A DNA stretch of 41,503 bases, from NCBI GenBank assembly GCA_016191235.1, contig JACPOZ010000010.1, forward strand, positions 1-41,503. The letters are read 5' to 3'. A program made the position numbers and the translations under genes. Below are positions 34,922 through 41,503 of this stretch, piece after piece. Below the pieces are notes generated by a model. The model saw only the letters and a list, made by a program, of their open reading frames with translations. It had not been told where the DNA came from and did not search any database. The stretch's first letter is position 1. Every line of letters starts with the position of its first letter. This DNA comes from Gammaproteobacteria bacterium. GTDB taxonomy: Bacteria > Pseudomonadota > Gammaproteobacteria > Ga0077554 > Ga007554.

Positions 34922-35012
34922 GTCTGAAAAACTCCATTGGGATTAAACGGCAAACAACATGAATTGACTTGCAAGCAATCCTGTCTTTGCGCCTGAGCGT
35001 TTCTGCATGAGC

Positions 35013-35176
35013 TAGCCCGAATGTTTCATAAATTCGCGCGCGCTCGCTGGTCTTTTGATTGCCATGGAACAATGCTCAGTAGGCCGTATGAATAACTACG
35101 GCGCTTCCTCACAAAATTTCCCTATCAATCAAAATCCTGCGCGATCATCACGCGAATTTATGAAACATTCGGGCTA
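35013..35176. mobile_element. Inverted-repeat mini-element (MITE-like), 164 bp
   Basis: Perfect 26-base inverted ends at 35013-35038 and 35151-35176 (starting TAGCCCGAATGTTTCATAAA). No gene inside. A TA dinucleotide stands at each outer end, compatible with a TA target duplication as used by IS630/Tc1-mariner-type elements, but it may simply belong to the palindrome. The ends differ from those of the element at 15638, so the two come from different families. It fills most of the 296-base gap between xseB and tgt. Confidence 0.65.
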
Positions 35177-35203
35177 AAAAAGGAACTCTATCAAAAATCC
35201 GGC

Positions 35204-36333
<1,130 letters not shown>

Positions 36334-36413
36334 TAGCCAGTTATGGGTCTCTGGTCATAGCTGAACAACCCGAAGCCTGCAAGCCAAAACTTTAAGATAA
36401 AGAAGGAAACTGT

Positions 36414-36743
36414 ATGAGTTTTTTCATCTCCGATGCCTGGGCCGAAGCTGCCCCCGCCGCCGCTGGCACACCCAGCATTATGGAATTTGTTCCCCTGCTG
36501 CTGATTTTCGTGGTGTTTTATTTCCTGTTGATCCGCCCGCAGATGAAGCGCGCCAAGGAACATAAAAAAATGACCGAGGCGCTGGCGAAAAACGACGAAG
36601 TGGTCACCACTGGTGGCCTACTGGGGAAGATCGCCCGCATTGATGAGAGCTTTGTTACTCTCGAAGTCGCTAATGGCGTTGAAATCAAGGTACAGCGTAG
36701 TGCCATCACTGCCTTGATGCCCAAGGGAACCTATAAATCATAA
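36414..36743 (+). CDS. yajC: Sec translocon accessory protein YajC
   Basis: 109 residues; one membrane helix at about 22-42 (FVPLLLIFVVFYFLLIRPQM), then a basic cytoplasmic domain with EVVTTGGLLGKIARIDESFV. YajC associates with SecDF and the holo-translocon. AAGGA lies 8 bases before the ATG. It follows tgt by 80 bases and precedes secD. Confidence 0.96.
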   Translation: MSFFISDAWAEAAPAAAGTPSIMEFVPLLLIFVVFYFLLIRPQMKRAKEHKKMTEALAKNDEVVTTGGLLGKIARIDESFVTLEVANGVEIKVQRSAITALMPKGTYKS

Positions 36744-36811
36744 GGTGTAAAACCGCCTGCCTTGTTTTGCTATCCCGTTATTTTGAGTGTTGCTGGCCGG
36801 AAGGATGATTC

Positions 36812-38671
36812 ATGATTAATCAGTATCCCCTGTGGAAATACCTGCTGATTCTGGCGGTGCTCGCCGTCGGCGCGTTGTATGCGTTGCCCAATCTCTATGG
36901 TGAGGATCCGGCGCTGCAAATATCGTCGAGCCGCGGCACTCCCATCGACATGTCCACGCGCACCAAAGTGCAGGATACCCTCAGGCAGGCCGGGATTGCC
37001 TCGCAGCCGATCGAGGCAGTGGCGAGCAGCCTGCTGGTGCGCTTTTCCAATACCGATGACCAACTCAAAGCCAAGGACGCGGTTTCCGCAGCGCTGGGTG
37101 ATGACTATATAACGGCCCTGAACCTTGCGCCCGCCACCCCCGGCTGGCTTACCTCCCTGGCTGCCGCACCGATGTATCTGGGGCTGGATTTGCGCGGCGG
37201 CGTGCACTTCCAGATGCAGGTGGATACCGTGGCTGCACTGGCTCAGGCGGAGGAGCGCTATGTTGGTGAGGTGCGCACCTTGCTGCGCGACAAAAAGTTG
37301 CGTTACTTGACCGTGGCGCGGCAAAACACCGGTAGCCTGGAAGTCAAATTCCGTGATGCGGAGGAGCGTGACCAGGCCCTCAATACAATCAAGAAGGAGT
37401 ACCCGAGTTTAGTTATCAAGGATGAGGAGCGCAGCGGCGAATACTATCTGCTGGTTTCGATCAGCGAAAAAGAGAAGCTTGAAATAAGCAAATTCGCCGT
37501 GCAGCAGAACATCACCGCCCTGCGCAACCGCGTTAACGAACTGGGCGTGTCTGAGCCGGTGATTCTGCAGCAGGGTGCCGACCGCATTGTCGTGCAGCTG
37601 GCCGGTGTCCAGGATACCGCGCGCGCCAAGGATATTCTGGGCGCTACCGCCACCCTGGAATTCCGGCTGGTGGATACAGAGCACAATGTCCAGGACGCCG
37701 TGGCCGGACGTGTGCCGCTTGGCTCCAAGCTCTATAAAGAGCGCAAGGGCGCCCCTGTGCTGCTCCAGAAGCGCGTGATCATTACCGGGCAGGATATTAC
37801 CGATGCCTCCTCGGGTCTTGATCAGCGCGATGGCAGTTCAGCAGTGTTTATTTCGCTGGACGGCAAGGGCTCCAAGATGATGTATAACATCACCAAGGAC
37901 AATGTCGGCAAGCCGATGGCCGTGGTGTTCATCGAGAACAAGACCGAGACGCGTATGGTCGACGGCAAAGCCGTCAAGACCAAGAAAACGGTTGAAGAGG
38001 TCATCAATATCGCAACCATCCGCGAGGCGCTCAGCAAACGCTTCCAGATCACCGGATTGGACGGCTCCAACGAAGCACGCGATCTTGCCTTGCTGTTGCG
38101 CGCAGGTGCGCTGGCCGCACCTATGGATATCGTGGAGGAGCGCACCGTGGGTCCGAGCCTGGGCGCGGAGAACATCGCCAAAGGGTTCAACTCCACACTC
38201 ATCGGTTTCGCCGCTATCGCCATTTTCATGAGCGTCTATTACCGGGTCTTTGGTGTCATCGCGAGTGTGTCGCTGTTTGTGAATATGGTGTTGCTGCTGT
38301 CGGTTCTGTCCGTGTTGCAGGCAACGCTTACCTTGCCGGGTATTGCGGGTATCGCGCTCACGATAGGTATGGCGATCGACGCCAATGTCCTTATCTTCGA
38401 GCGTATACGCGAGGAGCTGCGCAATGGCAATACGCCCCAGGCGGCGATTCATGCTGGTTATGAGCGCGCCTGGGGTACTATTCTGGATTCGAACATTACG
38501 ACGTTAATCGCCGGTTTCGCGCTGTTCCTGCTGGGCTCAGGCCCGGTGCGCGGCTTCGCGGTGGTGCTGTGCATCGGTATCCTGACATCCATGTTCAGCG
38601 CGGTGATGGTGTCGCGCGCCATGGTCAATTTGATTTACGGTGGGCGCAAGCTCGCCAAACTGCCGATTTAA
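36812..38671 (+). CDS. secD: Protein translocase subunit SecD
   Basis: A 619-residue SecD. One N-terminal helix is followed by a large periplasmic region with LGLDLRGGVHFQMQVD and then five more helices. TMAIDANVLIFERIREELRNG is the conserved D4/RND signature, holding the aspartate used for proton-driven motion. SecDF pulls preproteins through SecYEG from the periplasmic side. AGGATGA is upstream. The next gene, secF, follows by 17 bases. Confidence 0.98.
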   Translation: MINQYPLWKYLLILAVLAVGALYALPNLYGEDPALQISSSRGTPIDMSTRTKVQDTLRQAGIASQPIEAVASSLLVRFSNTDDQLKAKDAVSAALGDDYITALNLAPATPGWLTSLAAAPMYLGLDLRGGVHFQMQVDTVAALAQAEERYVGEVRTLLRDKKLRYLTVARQNTGSLEVKFRDAEERDQALNTIKKEYPSLVIKDEERSGEYYLLVSISEKEKLEISKFAVQQNITALRNRVNELGVSEPVILQQGADRIVVQLAGVQDTARAKDILGATATLEFRLVDTEHNVQDAVAGRVPLGSKLYKERKGAPVLLQKRVIITGQDITDASSGLDQRDGSSAVFISLDGKGSKMMYNITKDNVGKPMAVVFIENKTETRMVDGKAVKTKKTVEEVINIATIREALSKRFQITGLDGSNEARDLALLLRAGALAAPMDIVEERTVGPSLGAENIAKGFNSTLIGFAAIAIFMSVYYRVFGVIASVSLFVNMVLLLSVLSVLQATLTLPGIAGIALTIGMAIDANVLIFERIREELRNGNTPQAAIHAGYERAWGTILDSNITTLIAGFALFLLGSGPVRGFAVVLCIGILTSMFSAVMVSRAMVNLIYGGRKLAKLPI

Positions 38672-38688
38672 TTTCGAGGATAGTTTAG

Positions 38689-39624
38689 ATGGAATTTTTC
38701 CGCATCAAGCATGATATTCCGTTCATGCGCTATGCGCGCATTACTACGGTAATCTCGGCCGTGATGTTTGTGCTGGCGGTCGGGGCCATTTTTATGCGCG
38801 GGTTGAACCTGAGCATCGAGTTTACTGGCGGCACGATAGTTGAGGCTCATTACCCTCATGCCGTAGACGTGCAGCATATTCGTGCCGGGCTTCAAGGGGC
38901 AGGGTATCACGATGTGACAGTACAAAACTTCGGCACCACCCAGGATGTGCTCATCCGCCTGCCTGCAAAGCAGAACATGTCCTCGGCGACGCTCAGCGAT
39001 GAGATCATGCACGCGCTCAAGACGCAGGATGCCAGCGTGGAGCGTCGCCGTGTGGAATTCGTTGGCCCGCAGGTTGGCCAGGAGTTGTATGAGGGTGGCG
39101 GGCTGGCACTCCTGTTGGTGTGCGCTGGCATCATGGCCTATCTCGCGATGCGCTTCGAATGGCGTTTCTCGATTGCCGCGATCGTCGCCAACATGCACGA
39201 CGTTGTTATCATCCTGGGTTTCTTTGCTTTCTTTCAGTGGGAGTTCTCTCTCACGGTGCTGGCGGGTGTGCTCGCCATTCTTGGTTACTCGGTGAATGAG
39301 TCGGTGGTGGTGTTCGACCGGATCCGCGAAAACTTCCGCAAAATGCGCAAAGCGTCTGTTCCCGAGGTCATCGACAACGCCATTACCCGTACCATGTCAC
39401 GTACCGTTATCACCCACACGATGACGGAACTGGTGGTGCTGTCCATGCTGTTTTTCGGTGGCGAATCATTGTTCTATTTCGCGCTGGCGCTCACCATTGG
39501 CATTGTGTTCGGCATCTATTCCTCGGTGTTGGTGGCCAGTCCGATTGTGATGTGGTTGGGTGTCGACAGAAGTAATCTGATGCCTGTGAAGAAAGAGGGG
39601 GAAGGTGTTGACGCCCGTCCGTGA
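38689..39624 (+). CDS. secF: Protein translocase subunit SecF
   Basis: A 311-residue SecF, six predicted helices. The periplasmic part begins after helix 1 with SIEFTGGTIVEAHYP. LGYSVNESVVVFDRIRENFR is the counterpart of the SecD signature. It forms a complex with SecD and YajC. The C-terminus is a short charged tail. A strong terminator follows, so it ends the operon. Confidence 0.98.
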   Translation: MEFFRIKHDIPFMRYARITTVISAVMFVLAVGAIFMRGLNLSIEFTGGTIVEAHYPHAVDVQHIRAGLQGAGYHDVTVQNFGTTQDVLIRLPAKQNMSSATLSDEIMHALKTQDASVERRRVEFVGPQVGQELYEGGGLALLLVCAGIMAYLAMRFEWRFSIAAIVANMHDVVIILGFFAFFQWEFSLTVLAGVLAILGYSVNESVVVFDRIRENFRKMRKASVPEVIDNAITRTMSRTVITHTMTELVVLSMLFFGGESLFYFALALTIGIVFGIYSSVLVASPIVMWLGVDRSNLMPVKKEGEGVDARP

Positions 39625-39645
39625 GTTTTCTCGTTAGTTGAGTAC

Positions 39646-39679
39646 AGAAAGCCCGCAATCGCGGGCTTTCTTGTTTTAG
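39646..39679 (+). terminator. Rho-independent terminator after secF
   Basis: AGAAAGCCCGC (39646-39656), loop AATC, GCGGGCTTTCT (39661-39671), then TGTTTT. A perfect 11-base stem closes the tgt-secF operon, 22 bases after the secF stop. Confidence 0.95.
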
Positions 39680-39756
39680 TCAAGGACGAAAAAAACACAG
39701 AAAATCTGCATTATTTGGTTCTTGCGATGATTATGAGCTGACTGTAACCTCTGTTT

Positions 39757-39912
39757 ATGGTCATCGATTTTTGGGCGCGCAGGGTGGGCACTTTAGTAAA
39801 ACTGGCACAGGAAGTGAATCAGATCGACCAGCAATTGGCGGCGATTTTGGTTGTGGGGGTCGCGCTCGTTGTGTTGGCGCTGATCGTCCTGCATGGCGGC
39901 GAGAGGCCATAA
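39757..39912 (+). CDS. Small predicted membrane peptide
   Basis: 51 residues: an N-terminal amphipathic part (MVIDFWARRVGTLVKLAQEV), then a hydrophobic helix (AAILVVGVALVVLALIVL, ~28-46) and a short polar end HGGERP. I do not recognise the family. The stop is 4 bases before the next start, so the two may be coupled. No strong Shine-Dalgarno lies upstream, and the composition is the only other sign of coding, so this is tentative. Confidence 0.4.
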   Translation: MVIDFWARRVGTLVKLAQEVNQIDQQLAAILVVGVALVVLALIVLHGGERP

Positions 39913-39916
39913 ACCG

Positions 39917-40879
39917 ATGCCAATCGCAAACGATAACCGAGTGTGTGTCTATCTCGGTGAAGGCCTCGCCCGCTACGCTTTTCCCGGCGACCATCCCTTC
40001 GGGGGCGGGCGGATGGAGGCCTTTTGGGATGAGATGATGCGCAACGGCCTGGATGGCAGCGTAACCGTCCGCGCGCCGGTGATGGCGGCGCAGGAGGCGA
40101 TCGAGCGCTTCCATACCCATACGCATGTGGAGCGCGTCAAGGCGATGTCCGCGCGCGGCGTGGGGACGTTTGATGATGGCGATACACCGGCTTTTTCCGG
40201 AGTCTATGAAGCGGCGGCGTATGTAGTAGGCTCCACCGTCGATGCCGTGAAGCGCATCATGGAGCGAGCCTGCCGCCGCGCTTTCGTCCCTATCGCCGGG
40301 TTGCACCATGCGGCACGCGATGCCGCGACGGGTTTTTGCATCTTCAACGACATAGGCGTGGTGATAGAGACCTTGCGCAGCGGTTACGGTGTGCGGCGCA
40401 TCGCGTATGTGGATATCGATGCCCATCACGGTGATGGGGTGTTTTATGCCTATGAGGCCGATCCGCAGGTATTCATCGTGGATGTCCATGAGGATGGCCG
40501 TTATCTCTTTCCCGGCACCGGCGCGGCGCATGAGACCGGGCGCGGCGCGGCGGCGGGCAGCAAGCTCAATATTCCCATGCCGCCGGGTGCCGGAGATTCG
40601 GCCTTTTTGCAAGTCTGGCCGCGCATCGAGGCGTTTGTGCGCTATGCTCGTCCTGAGTTCATCATTCTGCAATGCGGTGCCGATAGTCTGGCAGGCGACC
40701 CCTTGGCGAATCTGAGGTATTCCCCTGCCAGCCACGCCCATGCGGGGGCCCGGTTGTGTGAGGTCGCCGAGGAGTGCTGTGAGGGGCGCGTCCTGGCCTT
40801 GGGTGGGGGTGGCTATAATCTGGATAACCTGGCCCGCGCCTGGACAGCGGTGGTGCGGGCCTTGATCGAAACGCCATGA
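39917..40879 (+). CDS. Histone-deacetylase-like amidohydrolase (AcuC/acetylpolyamine amidohydrolase family)
   Basis: 320 residues from ATG 39917, chosen because GAGAGG lies 10 bases upstream; a start 24 bases earlier would place residues over that site. Family motifs: the histidine pair H130-H131 in GLHHA, GFCIFND, the zinc site D168/H170 in DIDAHHGDG with D256 in GADSLAGD, and Y300 in GGGGYN, the transition-state tyrosine. It hydrolyses an acetyl-lysine or acetyl-polyamine amide bond (family). It is cytoplasmic. It overlaps the following Mut7-C gene by 4 bases. Confidence 0.9.
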   Translation: MPIANDNRVCVYLGEGLARYAFPGDHPFGGGRMEAFWDEMMRNGLDGSVTVRAPVMAAQEAIERFHTHTHVERVKAMSARGVGTFDDGDTPAFSGVYEAAAYVVGSTVDAVKRIMERACRRAFVPIAGLHHAARDAATGFCIFNDIGVVIETLRSGYGVRRIAYVDIDAHHGDGVFYAYEADPQVFIVDVHEDGRYLFPGTGAAHETGRGAAAGSKLNIPMPPGAGDSAFLQVWPRIEAFVRYARPEFIILQCGADSLAGDPLANLRYSPASHAHAGARLCEVAEECCEGRVLALGGGGYNLDNLARAWTAVVRALIETP

Positions 40880-41337
40880 AGTTCCTGTGCGACGAGATGC
40901 TCAAGCGCCTGGGGCGCTGGCTGCGCGCGGCGGGGTATGACACTGTCATTGACGGTGTCCGCGACCGGGAACTCATTGAGCGGGCGGTGCGCGAAGGGCG
41001 GCTGTTGATCACGCGCGACCGCAAACTCACGGAATTCCGCGATGCGCCGGGTGTGGTGATCCTGCTACGTTCCAACACGGTGCAGGATTGCATTCGGGAA
41101 CTGACCGGGCAGATTGGGATCGACTGGACGTTCCGGCCCTTCACACGCTGTTTGGTGTGCAACACACCGTTGATCGAGGCCCCGCCCGAGCTGTGGTGTG
41201 AGGTGCCGCATCGTTCTCGCATAATGGTTCGCCACCTTTATTATTGCCCGCAGTGCGGTAAGGTCTACTGGGAGGGGAGTCATGTGCGGCGCATGCATGG
41301 CAAGTTGGCGGCCTGGCGGGCCAATAGCGGGTTATAG
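40876..41337 (+). CDS. Mut7-C RNase domain protein (PIN-like plus zinc ribbon)
   Basis: 153 residues. The N-terminal half MKFLCDEMLKRLGRWLRAAG has the acidic D6 and later ITRDRKL, the PIN-like fold of the Mut7-C family (formerly DUF82). The C-terminal half is a zinc ribbon with CLVC and CPQC pairs. Mut7-C is proposed to be a ribonuclease domain (family prediction). The ATGA overlap with the deacetylase-like gene suggests the two are made together. Confidence 0.88.
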   Translation: MKFLCDEMLKRLGRWLRAAGYDTVIDGVRDRELIERAVREGRLLITRDRKLTEFRDAPGVVILLRSNTVQDCIRELTGQIGIDWTFRPFTRCLVCNTPLIEAPPELWCEVPHRSRIMVRHLYYCPQCGKVYWEGSHVRRMHGKLAAWRANSGL

Positions 41338-41441
41338 ATGGTGTATTTATAACTTATTGTAATGTAACTACTCAGGTACCCCAAAATAGCGATGCAATTT
41401 CTGGTTTGAAAAATAGTTGGCATAAGCGATAATTCGGCGAT

Positions 41442-41503
41442 GAATGATTTACCCATACTTGACCACCTCACTGTTGCCGAAAAAGACACGCTGATCCGCG
41501 AGC
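41442..41503 (+). CDS. Putative IS66-family transposase, N-terminal fragment at window edge
   Basis: Only the first 20 residues are in the window: MNDLPILDHLTVAEKDTLIR, then the edge. This resembles the N-terminus of IS66 TnpC proteins (…LT…EKD.LI…). The ~100 bases between the previous stop and this start are AT-rich and contain GTAACTACTCAGGTACCCC (41364 on), which could be the left end of the element. The other end cannot be seen. Confidence 0.5.

Noticed and set aside
39761-40741. A 326-codon open frame on the - strand
   Set aside because: Antisense to the deacetylase-like gene, whose motifs are complete. Arg/His-rich composition is typical of a shadow frame.

Overview
This window comes from a proteobacterial chromosome, most likely a gammaproteobacterium. 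The r-protein order (tuf, then the S10, spc and alpha operons ending in rplQ) matches that group. The sequences of L22, S4, the RpoA C-terminal domain, TsaD, Tgt, YajC and SecD/F are close to their enterobacterial counterparts. I cannot name the genus. The abundance of envelope genes and the LolA-like/RND pair would suit an environmental chemotroph or methanotroph-type lineage, but that is inference.

Bases 1-14.1 kb hold the end of tuf and an almost uninterrupted run of 27 ribosomal protein genes plus secY and rpoA, all on the + strand, ending at a strong terminator after rplQ. Three oddities stand out in this otherwise ordinary block. L30 is only 45 residues and lacks its usual N-terminal strand. 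S4 is the four-cysteine zinc form. A good promoter lies directly in front of rpsM.

Bases 14.1-28 kb are an accessory cell-envelope island. It contains an unknown secreted protein with its own promoter and terminator, and an inverted-repeat mini-element. Next come a LolA-like periplasmic protein and a small ribbon-helix-helix plus zinc-ribbon protein with a palindrome over its promoter. These are followed by a DUF1302-type outer-membrane barrel, an 827-residue MMPL/RND exporter, another barrel protein, and a 909-residue protein joining a TPR scaffold to an outer-membrane barrel. A convergent ABC-2 exporter pair faces them. Its ATPase carries a ~190-residue tail with three near-identical tryptophan-rich repeats. 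A Gly/Asn/Trp/Gln segment in that tail closely resembles a low-complexity insert in the RND protein. The parts look like a trans-envelope route for a hydrophobic substrate (lipid, sterol, hopanoid or similar), with the LolA-like protein as periplasmic carrier. The substrate is unknown.

Bases 28-31 kb hold tsaD, a VIT1/CCC1-type metal transporter broken by a one-base frameshift, and a second LolA-like paralogue. Bases 31-33.8 kb (- strand) hold a phosphate-starvation unit: a phosphate porin and PstS downstream of four tandem 11-bp Pho-box repeats. ispA and xseB follow on the - strand.

Bases 35-39.7 kb hold tgt-yajC-secD-secF in the usual order, preceded by a second inverted-repeat mini-element and a TATAAT so close to the tgt ATG that the mRNA may be leaderless. 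The window ends with a small membrane peptide, a class I/II histone-deacetylase-like enzyme overlapping a Mut7-C RNase-type gene, and the first residues of what looks like an IS66-family transposase.
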